From NCBI GenBank assembly GCA_965231815.1, contig OZ246890.1, forward strand, positions 62,001-126,000: a stretch of 64,000 bases of DNA, read 5' to 3'. Below the pieces are notes generated by a model. The model did no database searches. It had not been told where the DNA came from and saw only the letters and a list, made by a program, of their open reading frames with translations. Positions 18,478-26,122 of this stretch are shown piece by piece; positions within the stretch are counted from its first letter, which is position 1; each line of letters begins with the position of its first letter. A program made the position numbers and the translations under genes. Origin of the DNA: JAPPFW01 sp965231815. GTDB taxonomy: Bacteria; Actinomycetota; Acidimicrobiia; Spongiisociales; Spongiisociaceae.

Positions 18478-18639
18478 GTTCGGACCCTTCTTCTATCCTT
18501 GGATTACTCACCTCTGCTAACAGTGCGACCCCTCCCGGAGCACATGGAACGCAGGAGGTCTGGAGCACAAGGATCGAGTGAGGCAGCACTTTCTAGAGAG
18601 GGGGGCGGACGGGTCCGGCCTCCTCTCCCGGCGGCACGC

Positions 18640-19041
18640 TTAGCCCGCCCAGCCGAACACGGCGTCGATGCTGACTTGGCCCGGACCTAGCACCAGCAGG
18701 ACCACACCGACAATGATGAGGGTGAATGGCCAGTCCCATCCGTCCACGAATCCCTGCTTCCACTTCACCATGGGTATCGCCAGGATCAGGATCAGGATCA
18801 ACGGGATGACCGCCACCCGGGTCAGCAAACCGGCGAAGAGAAGGAGACCGCATATTGTTTCCACGTATCCGGCCAGCAGCGCCGACACCGCAGGAAAAGG
18901 TACCCCCTTGCTACGCAGCAGGTTCTCCGTACGGCGCGGGCCATGCCCCGTGTCGGCGCCTCTGAAAACCTTCGGCCACCCGTGGGCTACAAAAACGGCG
19001 CCCATAGTGGCCCGCAGCAAACCTAACGCTAGATCTTCCAC
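18640..19041 (-). CDS. DoxX family membrane protein
   Basis: 133 residues with four predicted membrane helices. It shows the DoxX pattern FVAHGWPKVF near the N-terminus and GLLLFAGLLTRVAVIPL in the middle. DoxX proteins are small quinone- or thiol-linked membrane proteins, often of unclear function. It is divergent from the molybdenum hydroxylase operon and separated from the M20 gene by about 160 bp in which nothing else is recognised. Confidence 0.85.
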   Translation of the reverse strand: MEDLALGLLRATMGAVFVAHGWPKVFRGADTGHGPRRTENLLRSKGVPFPAVSALLAGYVETICGLLLFAGLLTRVAVIPLILILILAIPMVKWKQGFVDGWDWPFTLIIVGVVLLVLGPGQVSIDAVFGWAG

Positions 19042-19123
19042 GATTCCCTCCTACGATCCGGTATGCCGGAGCTCGTTTACTTGCTACTCATGCTGGGACG
19101 ACCGGCACCCGCTCCGAGTCGGA

Positions 19124-19129
19124 TATCCT
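19124..19129 (+). promoter_or_regulatory. -10 element, probable leaderless start of the hydroxylase operon
   Basis: TATCCT ends 6 bases before the ATG at 19136, so transcription would start at or next to the start codon. No ribosome binding site precedes the ATG. Confidence 0.4.
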
Positions 19130-19135
19130 AACTAT

Positions 19136-20008
19136 ATGAAGCCCCCACCCTTCCGGTACGCCTCGCCGACCACCGTAAGCGAGGCGACCACTCTGCTGGC
19201 CCAGGCCGATGGTCGGGCACGAGTGCTGGCCGGAGGCCAGAGCCTCATCCCGATGCTTCGACGCCGTGTGATCGAACCCGAGGCGCTAATCGATCTCCGC
19301 AGGATTCCCGGAATGCATGACATCTCCTACGATGGTAACGGTGCTCTGAAGGTGGGTGCGATGGTGACTCATCATGCCCTCGAAAGCTGGGCCTCCGACC
19401 ATGGACATGACCTGCTAACCGATGCCGCCGCTCACATCGGACATCGTTCGGTCAGGACGATGGGTACGGTGGTCGGAAGCCTGGCGCATGCGGATCCGGC
19501 CGCCGAGTGGAGCGCAGTGGCTCTCGTTCTGGGTGGGACTTGCCGTGTCGCCGGAACCGACGGTGAGCGGGAGATGGGGATTGATCAATTGTTCACCGGC
19601 CCGTACTCGAACAGTCTTGCAGCCGATGAAATGATCACCCGGTTGACCCTCCGGCTGCTCGGTCCCCTAGCCGGTGCGGCCTTCGCCGAGGTAGCCCCCC
19701 GCCGCGGTGATCCGGCAGTCGCAGGCGCGGCCGCGTTGGTAAGCGTCGACGCCGGCGGAGTAGCAAGTGCCCGGGTAGCGCTTATCGGTCTAGCCGCTAC
19801 TCCGCGCCGAGCTCCTTCAGTGGAAGCCGCAATTGCCGGCCATCCGCCTTCGGAGAGGATGGAGGCGGCCGCTCGAGCCGTCGAGAACGACATAGCGCCG
19901 CTCAGTGACATCCACGGCTCGGCCGGATACCGGAGGAGGGTGGCCCCGGTGGTGGTGGCCCGCGCCCTCCGTTCGGCGCTGGCCCGCGCGGTCGAGAACC
20001 GGACATGA
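19136..20008 (+). CDS. Molybdenum hydroxylase FAD subunit (CoxM-like)
   Basis: 290 residues of the molybdopterin dehydrogenase FAD-binding family. RVLAGGQSLIPMLRRR near 30-45 is the first FAD loop; GHRSVRTMGTVVGSLAHADPAAEW near the middle is the second, with the usual TxGG-type turn replaced by TMGTVVGS. It passes electrons from the Fe-S subunit to an acceptor. A longer open frame exists upstream, but this ATG matches the family start and lies just behind a -10 element. It overlaps the next gene by ATGA. Confidence 0.88.
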   Translation: MKPPPFRYASPTTVSEATTLLAQADGRARVLAGGQSLIPMLRRRVIEPEALIDLRRIPGMHDISYDGNGALKVGAMVTHHALESWASDHGHDLLTDAAAHIGHRSVRTMGTVVGSLAHADPAAEWSAVALVLGGTCRVAGTDGEREMGIDQLFTGPYSNSLAADEMITRLTLRLLGPLAGAAFAEVAPRRGDPAVAGAAALVSVDAGGVASARVALIGLAATPRRAPSVEAAIAGHPPSERMEAAARAVENDIAPLSDIHGSAGYRRRVAPVVVARALRSALARAVENRT

Positions 20009-20502
20009 GCCCTTCCGTGGAGGTCAGGCTGCTGGTCAACGGCGAATGGCATACGATGTCGATCGAACCCCGCAGGCTGCTGGCCGACGTTCTCCGTGAG
20101 AGTGTGGACATCCGCAGCGTCCATCTGGGATGCGAGGAGGGTGTATGCGGCGCCTGTACCGTGCTCGTGGACGGTGAGCCGGCCGCGTCGTGCCTTCTCT
20201 TCGCCGTGCAAGTCGAGGATCGATCCATCACCACGCTTGAAGGGCTGGAAGGGAACCCGACCATGGCCGATCTGCAGAAAGCCTTCCATGAAAACTTCGC
20301 CCTCCAGTGCGGATTCTGCACCCCGGGCATGCTGGTGAACCTGTTCTCGCTGCTCGACGACCGGGAGGGGTCATCACCTCCCTCCGAAGACGAGGTCCGG
20401 GTCCGCCTAGACGGCAACCTGTGCAGATGTACCGGATACCAGAGCATCGTGGCGGCTGCCTTGCAGGCGGCCCGAACCGCCTCCGGCCTGCTAAACCCAT
20501 GA
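20005..20502 (+). CDS. Molybdenum hydroxylase [2Fe-2S] subunit (CoxS-like)
   Basis: 165 residues. The plant-type cluster is seen in GCEEGVCGACTVLVDG with a further Cys in AASCLLF. The second cluster is CGFCTPGM plus NLCRCTGYQ. All eight cysteines are present. It relays electrons from the molybdenum centre to the FAD subunit. Four-base overlaps on both sides couple it to its partners. Confidence 0.95.
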   Translation: MSPSVEVRLLVNGEWHTMSIEPRRLLADVLRESVDIRSVHLGCEEGVCGACTVLVDGEPAASCLLFAVQVEDRSITTLEGLEGNPTMADLQKAFHENFALQCGFCTPGMLVNLFSLLDDREGSSPPSEDEVRVRLDGNLCRCTGYQSIVAAALQAARTASGLLNP

Positions 20503-22880
20503 CAGCCGCCAAGAATTTCGGGAAGCCGATCCTGCGCCGGGAGGACAGCCGGTTCCTCAAGGGCCGGGGGATTTTCGTATCCGATATCGAGGCGCCCGGC
20601 ACTGCGGAAGCGGCCATCTTGCGCAGCCCCCACGCTCACGCACTCGTGAGGGACCTCGACGTCTCCGAGGCGCTCGCCTCGCCCGGCGTGGTGGCCATCG
20701 TCACTGCTCGTGACCTTACCGACACGGGAATCTACCGGCCCTACCACAAATCACCGCCCGCATTTGCCGATCTGCTCAATCAGCTGGAGAAAGGCCACGA
20801 CGTGCCGCTCCTGGCCGGAGGTCGGGTACGGAGGGTCGGTGAACCGATCGCCGTGGTCGTGGCGGAGGATCGTTACCTAGCGGAGGACGCCGCCCGGCTG
20901 GTTGGGATCGACTACGAACCCTTGGAGCCGGTGCTCGATCCGGAAGCAGGCTTGCGACCGGGGGCGCCGGTCATCCACGACGAGTTGGGCGACAACGTCC
21001 AGAGTCGGGTCAGGATGTCAACAGGCGACCCGGAAGAGGCCTTGGCGGAGGCCGATCATTCCGCCACGTTCCGGTTCACGATAAGACGGCAAATCGGAAG
21101 CCCGCTAGGAACTAGAGCGGTGCTCGCCCGATACGAAGCGGCGGAAGGTCTCACGGTGTGGTCCGCCACCCAGATGCAACATCTGGCCCGCAAGGTCATC
21201 GGGGGGATCCTCGGCTTGGCCGAAGATCGGATCCGGGTCATCTGCCCGGACATGGGCGGGAGCTTCGGGGGTGGTGTCTATTACGAGGATATCCTGATCC
21301 CGTACGTAGCCAGACGGATCGGTCGTCCGGTCCGCTGGGTCGAGGACCGGGCTGAAAACCTGGTCAACGCTCGCCACGCCCGTGATCAGGTTCACGATGT
21401 GGAGGTCGGGTTCGACAACCGGGGCCGGATACTTGCCCTCCGAGACCGGATCCTCGTCGACATGGGGATCGCGAACTTCTATGGGCTGGTGGTTCCATAC
21501 AACACGATCTCGCATCTGCCGAGTCAGTACCGGATCGAGAACTACGAAGCCGAGGCGACCTGCGTGATCACCAACAAGACCCCCAACGCCCCCGCCCGGG
21601 GGGCCGGGCGGGTGACGGCCGCCTTCGTAATCGAACGAGTGCTGGAGAGGATCGCCCGACAGCTTGAGATCGATCCGGCTGACGTGAGAAGGGTCAACCT
21701 GATTCCTTCCGATGCAATGCCCTACAACACCGGGGTACCCTACCGGGACGGAAACCCGTCGGTATACGACAGCGGCGACTTCCCCGCACAGTTCGAGATG
21801 GCTCTGCAAGCTATCGGCTACCAGGACTTTCGCGTCCGTCAAGAGCGGTTGCGCGCCGAGGGTCGTCACGTCGGCATCGGTATCGCCGCTCATGTAGAGG
21901 GAACCGGGTTCGGTCCTCCGGAGAGCGCCATCGTCAGGGTAGACGGAGCGGGTCAAGTGACCATCCTGAGCGGCTCCAACAACCATGGCCAGAGCCACGA
22001 GACAACTCTTGCCCAGGTTTGCGCCGACGCGCTGGGTGTGGACATAGGGACCATCACCCTGCAGGACGGCGACACCGCCCTGATCGGGCAGGGAGGAGGC
22101 ACCTTCGCCAGCCGGACTGCGGTAACCGGGAGCATGGCGGTCGCAGGCGCCGCTCGGAAGCTCCGGCGCAAGGCGATAAGGATCGCTGCCCGCCGCTTCG
22201 GTGTCGACGCTCGTCAACTCACCATCATCGACGGCGCCATCCGGGATGGTTCGGGTTCCCGAGTCACGACCCTGGCCGAGGTAGCCCGGATTGCCGGGAA
22301 AGAACCCGGAGGGCAACCGTCGGACTGTCCGGGACCGTCCGACGTCGAAGCGAGTTTGGAGGCGACGGACCTCTTCGCTTCTCCCACCGTCACCTGGGCA
22401 TCCGGGACCCACGTTGTCATCCTGGAAGTGGATCGCGATACCGGCCAAGTCACACTAGAACGCTACGTGATCGTCCACGACGCCGGCAATATCATCAACC
22501 CGGCGGTAGTCGAGGGCCAGATCGTGGGCGGCGTGGTCCACGGGATCGGCAACGCCCTGTCGGAAGAAGCGATCTACGACGGCGCCGGGAACCTGATCAC
22601 CAATAGCTTCGTGGACTACCGGCTGCCACGGGCCCAAGATGTTCCACCCATCGAGGTCCACCACCAGGAGTTCCCCTCCCTGCTGAACGACCTGGGGATA
22701 AAGGGCTGCGGCGAGGGCGGGACGGTGGGGGCGCCCGCCGCCATCGTCAACGCAGTTGAGGACGCGCTCCAACCGCTTGATCTGCGCGTAACCGAACTCC
22801 CGCTCCAACCCGAGAAGTTGCTGAGATACATCCACGAGGCCGAGCAACGGCCCCACACGGCAGGCCGACGGGACAGTTAA
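20499..22880 (+). CDS. Molybdenum hydroxylase catalytic subunit (xanthine dehydrogenase / CoxL form II-like)
   Basis: 793 residues. It has the molybdopterin-binding GGSFGGG segment, an APARGAGR loop and the catalytic Glu in KGCGEGGTVGAP near the C-terminus. True aerobic CO dehydrogenase (form I) carries AYRCSFR at the loop; here the loop is closer to the AYRGAGR of form II. The substrate is therefore probably an aldehyde, purine or N-heterocycle rather than CO. The start is the ATG overlapping the CoxS stop. Maturation genes are not present nearby. Confidence 0.9.
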   Translation: MTAAKNFGKPILRREDSRFLKGRGIFVSDIEAPGTAEAAILRSPHAHALVRDLDVSEALASPGVVAIVTARDLTDTGIYRPYHKSPPAFADLLNQLEKGHDVPLLAGGRVRRVGEPIAVVVAEDRYLAEDAARLVGIDYEPLEPVLDPEAGLRPGAPVIHDELGDNVQSRVRMSTGDPEEALAEADHSATFRFTIRRQIGSPLGTRAVLARYEAAEGLTVWSATQMQHLARKVIGGILGLAEDRIRVICPDMGGSFGGGVYYEDILIPYVARRIGRPVRWVEDRAENLVNARHARDQVHDVEVGFDNRGRILALRDRILVDMGIANFYGLVVPYNTISHLPSQYRIENYEAEATCVITNKTPNAPARGAGRVTAAFVIERVLERIARQLEIDPADVRRVNLIPSDAMPYNTGVPYRDGNPSVYDSGDFPAQFEMALQAIGYQDFRVRQERLRAEGRHVGIGIAAHVEGTGFGPPESAIVRVDGAGQVTILSGSNNHGQSHETTLAQVCADALGVDIGTITLQDGDTALIGQGGGTFASRTAVTGSMAVAGAARKLRRKAIRIAARRFGVDARQLTIIDGAIRDGSGSRVTTLAEVARIAGKEPGGQPSDCPGPSDVEASLEATDLFASPTVTWASGTHVVILEVDRDTGQVTLERYVIVHDAGNIINPAVVEGQIVGGVVHGIGNALSEEAIYDGAGNLITNSFVDYRLPRAQDVPPIEVHHQEFPSLLNDLGIKGCGEGGTVGAPAAIVNAVEDALQPLDLRVTELPLQPEKLLRYIHEAEQRPHTAGRRDS

Positions 22881-22979
22881 AGCGGTGACGCCCTATCTCG
22901 CTCGGTGTTCGTTGTACACGTTCTCAGCGAATGGTCAATGGCGTGATTGTCGAGACTTGCCTAGCCTTAACATGACGTA

Positions 22980-23017
22980 ACCCCGGCCGTTTGCCGAGGC
23001 ATTGACGGTTCCGGGGT
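22980..23017 (+). terminator. Putative terminator after the hydroxylase operon
   Basis: ACCCCGG and CCGGGGT pair across an interior that also has CCGT/ACGG, about 100 bp after the coxL-like stop. The downstream T-run is weak (TCTTCGTT). Confidence 0.45.
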
Positions 23018-23102
23018 CTTCGTTAACTACTGTACACCTACTGCATACATATGTCCATCGTCAGCTAACACATGGCCACTCACCGCCTCTATTACTCCAG
23101 AC

Positions 23103-23336
23103 ATGAAGGCGTCCGTGTCCATTCCCGACGCAGTGTTTGAGGCGGCCGAGCGGTTGGCGGAGAGTCGCCGGTGCTCCCGATCAAGTCTGTATACCCAAGC
23201 CCTGGAACTATTGCTCGCCGCTGCCAACGCCGATGAGGTCACAACTCGACTGGATACCGTATACGCCCATGAGTCATCGGAACTTCCCCCAGCACTGAGG
23301 GCTGCACAGCATCGGGCGCTGATCGAGTCTTGGTGA
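23103..23336 (+). CDS. Orphan ribbon-helix-helix antitoxin-like protein
   Basis: 77 residues. The N-terminus KASVSIPDAVFEAAERLAESRRCSRS followed by SLYTQALELLL is a ribbon-helix-helix DNA-binding fold of the CopG/MazE-like antitoxin type. The C-terminal tail would normally embrace a toxin. No toxin gene follows; the next 76 bp lead to a palindromic operator and an unrelated ATPase gene. A TATTAC -10 lies 8-13 bp before the ATG, so it may be leaderless. It is probably the surviving half of a toxin-antitoxin pair or a solitary regulator. Confidence 0.7.
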   Translation: MKASVSIPDAVFEAAERLAESRRCSRSSLYTQALELLLAAANADEVTTRLDTVYAHESSELPPALRAAQHRALIESW

Positions 23337-23382
23337 TCCGCCGCTGTAGCCCCCATGAGCTTAACCTGGTTCCGAAAGCCTG

Positions 23383-23410
23383 ACTTTAGAATATCATGAT
23401 AATCTAAAGT
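23383..23410. promoter_or_regulatory. 28-bp near-perfect palindrome before the AAA ATPase gene
   Basis: ACTTTAGA and TCTAAAGT form the outer arms and TATCATGATA the centre, with one mismatched pair overall. It ends 2 bp before the ATG at 23413, so a bound dimer would block initiation. Confidence 0.6.
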
Positions 23411-23412
23411 TT

Positions 23413-24677
23413 ATGTTTCAACGGTTCCTATCACTTCCGCCACCTGGGACGGAGACCTTCTTCCTGTGGGGTCCTCGACAGGTGGGCAAGAGCACGCTAC
23501 TCAGGCAGTGTTATCCCGATGGTGTATGGATCGACCTGCTCAAGACCGACGAGTTCCGCCGCTATGCGGCACGTCCTGAACTGATGCGTCAGGAGCTCGA
23601 GGCCGCAGGCCCGGACCCGTCCAGGCAGGTCGTCATCGACGAGGTACAGAAGGTCCCCGCGCTGCTCGACGAGGTGCACTGGCTGATCGAGAATCGCGGG
23701 CTGTGTTTCGCTCTGTGCGGTTCGAGCGCGCGCAAAGTCCGGCGCGGCGCGGCCAACCTGCTCGGCGGGCGCGCCCTGCGCTACGATCTGCGGGGCCTCA
23801 CCGCGGGGGAGATCGGGGAGATATTCGACCTCGACCGGACGCTCAACCACGGCTACCTGCCCAGGATGTACCAGTCCACCCGGCCGCGGCAGCTCCTAGG
23901 AGGGTGCTGAGAAACCCCGTACAAAGGGGTTCACCCGCTAACCCGCAACCCTCTGACCAGGGGGTTTGCCGACCCCCGAACCCGTAAGATTCGTTTTTTA
24001 GGACCCTCCTAGACGCCTACATCGGCGACTACCTACGTCAGGAGATAGCCGCCGAGGGCCTGGTACGGAGCCTGCCCGCCTTCTCGGACTTTCTCGACGC
24101 CGCCGCACTGAGCGACGGCGATCCCGTCAACTATTCGAACATCGCCAGCGACTGCGGCGTGTCCGGACCCACAGCCAAGGCGTACTTCGGCATTCTCGAG
24201 GACACGTTGCTGGCTCGCCGACTACCGCGCTGGCGGAAGAGGGCTAAGCGCCGCCTGGCCGGTGCGCCAAAGCTCTACTTCGAGGATGTCGGGGTCGTGA
24301 ACCGCTTGGCCCGCCGCGGGCGACTCGAACGGGGCTCGGACCGGTACGGTAAGGCGTTCGAGAACTGGGTCTACCACGAACTCTCCTCCTACATCTCTTA
24401 TCGCGACCTCGACGAGGAACTGACCTACTGGAGGCTTCCCAGCGGCATCGAGGTCGACTTCGTGGTCGGCGACATGCGGCTGGCGATCGAGGCCAAGGCG
24501 AGCGCCCGGATCGGCAGCCACCACCTCAAGGGACTCCGCATCCTGGCCCAGGAACACCCCGGTGTCCACCGGATCATGGTCTGCCTCGAACCCCGCCCTC
24601 GCCGCACCGACGACGGCATCGACATCATCCCGGCGACTGACTTCGCCCTCCGCCTCTGTCAGGGCGACCTCGCATAG
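23413..24677 (+). pseudogene. AAA_14/DUF4143 ATPase gene interrupted by a MITE
   Basis: The first part encodes FFLWGPRQVGKSTLLRQ (Walker A), VVIDEVQKVP (Walker B) and FALCGSSARKVRR. The second part, from 24012 in another frame, encodes LDAYIGDYLRQEIAAEG and a DUF4143 domain ending in an EVDFVVGD-type nuclease-like segment. Removing the 111-bp insert plus one TA (113 bp) rejoins RQLL to DAYIG in one frame, giving an approximately 383-residue protein of normal family length. With the insert, translation stops after 165 residues. Such ATPases are common, often mobile accessory proteins of uncertain role. Confidence 0.88.
23899..24009. mobile_element. MITE-A copy 1, inserted at CTAG with TA duplication
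   Basis: 111 bp, non-coding, ending in inverted repeats that begin GGAGGGT, with AAA-rich stretches just inside each end. TA lies on both sides, and the reconstructed target is CTAG, the preferred site of IS630/Tc1-like transposases. An internal AACCCC/GGGGTT hairpin is present. A related copy lies at 38240-38341. No transposase of that family is seen in the window. Confidence 0.75.
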
Positions 24678-24769
24678 GACGCGCGTACAAAGAATCCGGA
24701 GCAGCCACCGCTGTGCTATCCACCTTTAACACTGGTTGTTCAGGTTTCTAACACACCGGCATCTGGGAA

Positions 24770-24997
24770 TCACAGTCCGTAGCGCCGCTCCGCTGCTGCT
24801 ACCGCTTGCTCGTCCACCGGACCGGCTTCGGCGTTCCAAGCGTCGAGGAATGACTCAAGGGCGAGGTGTCGCCGCCGATCACCCGCCAGTGATCGAAGCG
24901 CTTGGCGAATGGCGTTCGATCTGCTTCCGTACAGCGGTGCCGACTCGTCGAGTATCTCCTGATCATCGGCACTTATCCGAACGGTGGTAGTGCTCAT
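24770..24997 (-). CDS. Orphan ribbon-helix-helix antitoxin-like protein
   Basis: 75 residues: STTTVRISADDQEILDESA followed by GSRSNAIRQALRSLAG, a ribbon-helix-helix N-terminus of the type II antitoxin kind, with an acidic C-terminus. Longer upstream extension is possible, but ATG 24997 fits the fold start. No toxin-like gene lies downstream on this strand, where the broken ATPase gene ends. Like the 23.1-kb gene it seems to have lost its partner. Confidence 0.65.
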   Translation of the reverse strand: MSTTTVRISADDQEILDESAPLYGSRSNAIRQALRSLAGDRRRHLALESFLDAWNAEAGPVDEQAVAAAERRYGL

Positions 24998-25366
24998 GAC
25001 CATCATTGTCGCACATACATGTAACAGCATCGACAGCCGACTGGCTATTCGCACTACCACCGAAGCCCGATATCCATGTAGAACGACCCCCCCCCGACAC
25101 CCCTTGGCTCTAGCAACCATTACTGGATACTGGTGACACAATACCCAGTTAGATCTGCATCAAAGTTCTCGCGTGACGGTCAATTCTATACCGGTTTCGG
25201 TGATGATTTTGATGGCTATGTGCCTGGTCTTGGGGGGAGAAAGGGGGCGGATGTAGTAGAGAAGGTAGCGTCCCATCGGAGTTGATTGATGAAGGGTTGG
25301 TTAAGGAGATCAAGGACTTCTTATAGGATTGTACTGTTCTACACGCTGTTGTGTTAGTTTGGAGAG
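24998..25366. other. Gene-poor interval
   Basis: No convincing gene. It has a run of nine C at about 25085-25093. A minus-strand stretch, about 25160-25270, reads as a basic tail ending TGIELTVTREL; it could be the end of a decayed gene, but the family is not recognised. Confidence 0.5.
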
Positions 25367-25714
25367 ATGGACACAATCTCGATAAAGACAAGCTCCAAGA
25401 CAAGCCCGGAGGATCTAGCGGAACCCAATGGGGATGGAGTTCGGGATGACTCCCTTCACCCTGTTAATGGCGAGCAGTCCGCCGAGGAGTCCGGCCTCCT
25501 CATTATCGAGTTCTCGAAGCTCGATCCGGAAATGAGGAGGGGTATCGTCGGCGAACTCGCCCCCGAGGAAACCCCGGAAGAACGGGAAGCCCGCCTGGAA
25601 CGATGCCGGATCGCCACTACCGAATACGATGCCGAGTTCGGTCCGCTTACACCCGAGGACAAGGCATGGGCAGATGCCGTCCTGGACCGACTAGGTATAG
25701 GGGCGGATACATGA
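25367..25714 (+). CDS. Putative VapB-type antitoxin partner of the PIN gene
   Basis: 115 residues, acidic, with no clear DNA-binding motif. The segment LLIIEFSKLDPEMRRGIVGEL and an acidic tail resemble short proteins found directly before PIN toxins. It overlaps the PIN gene by ATGA, the usual coupling of antitoxin and toxin. The start ATG has a GGAGAG ribosome site. Function is inferred only from this position. Confidence 0.5.
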   Translation: MDTISIKTSSKTSPEDLAEPNGDGVRDDSLHPVNGEQSAEESGLLIIEFSKLDPEMRRGIVGELAPEETPEEREARLERCRIATTEYDAEFGPLTPEDKAWADAVLDRLGIGADT

Positions 25715-26093
25715 AGAGTGCAGGAGTCACTTACGATACGGGTGCCCTGGTCGCAGCCGAAAGGAAAGAAGACACCATCTGGAAGTTGCACCGGAGCGCA
25801 CTCGAGCGAGGACTCGAACCGACGGTCCCGGCTGGTGTGCTCGCCCAGGCATGGCGGGGTGGCTCCCGGCAATTCTGGCTAGCCCGGTTTCTTGCACATT
25901 GCGAAATCGAACCGCTAGACGAGGAACTCGCTCGCCGAGTTGGTGTCATATGCCGCAAACGGGCTGTCAAGGACGTCGTGGACGTGTCGGTCTCGCGGGG
26001 GCTCTACTCCGCGGAGATGAGGTAGCAACTCGCGATAGGCGGGACTTGGCGCCTTTAGCTCGGTCAATGGGGGTTCGGGTTCGCTCCATTTGA
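25711..26093 (+). pseudogene. PIN-domain (VapC-like) toxin with a frameshift in a G-run
   Basis: The first frame gives a PIN start, VTYDTGALVAAERKED, with the first catalytic Asp, and then PAGVLAQAWRGG and KDVVDVSV. It leaves frame at the GGGGG of 25997-26001 and stops after 104 residues. The next frame continues with LLRGDEVATRDRRDL and APLARSMGVRVRSI, the expected PIN C-terminus with its last acidic residues. One extra G would restore a full protein of about 127 residues. As written, the toxin lacks a catalytic acid and is probably inactive, which fits loss of selection or a sequencing error in the homopolymer. Confidence 0.75.
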
Positions 26094-26122
26094 CCGCGGC
26101 GTGGAGCGAATAGGTTTCACCG

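Noticed and set aside
21105..22448. Long open frame (447 codons) antisense to the molybdenum hydroxylase subunit
   Set aside because: It shadows a clear CoxL-like gene in GC-rich DNA and has no recognisable domain.
19136..22880. Aerobic CO dehydrogenase (coxMSL) as the identity of the molybdenum operon
   Set aside because: The form I active-site loop AYRCSFR is absent; the loop reads APARGAGR, so a CO-oxidising role is not supported.
25149..25403. Minus-strand open frame of 84 codons
   Set aside because: Biased Pro/His/Ser composition, overlaps the start of the VapB-like gene, and matches no family I know.
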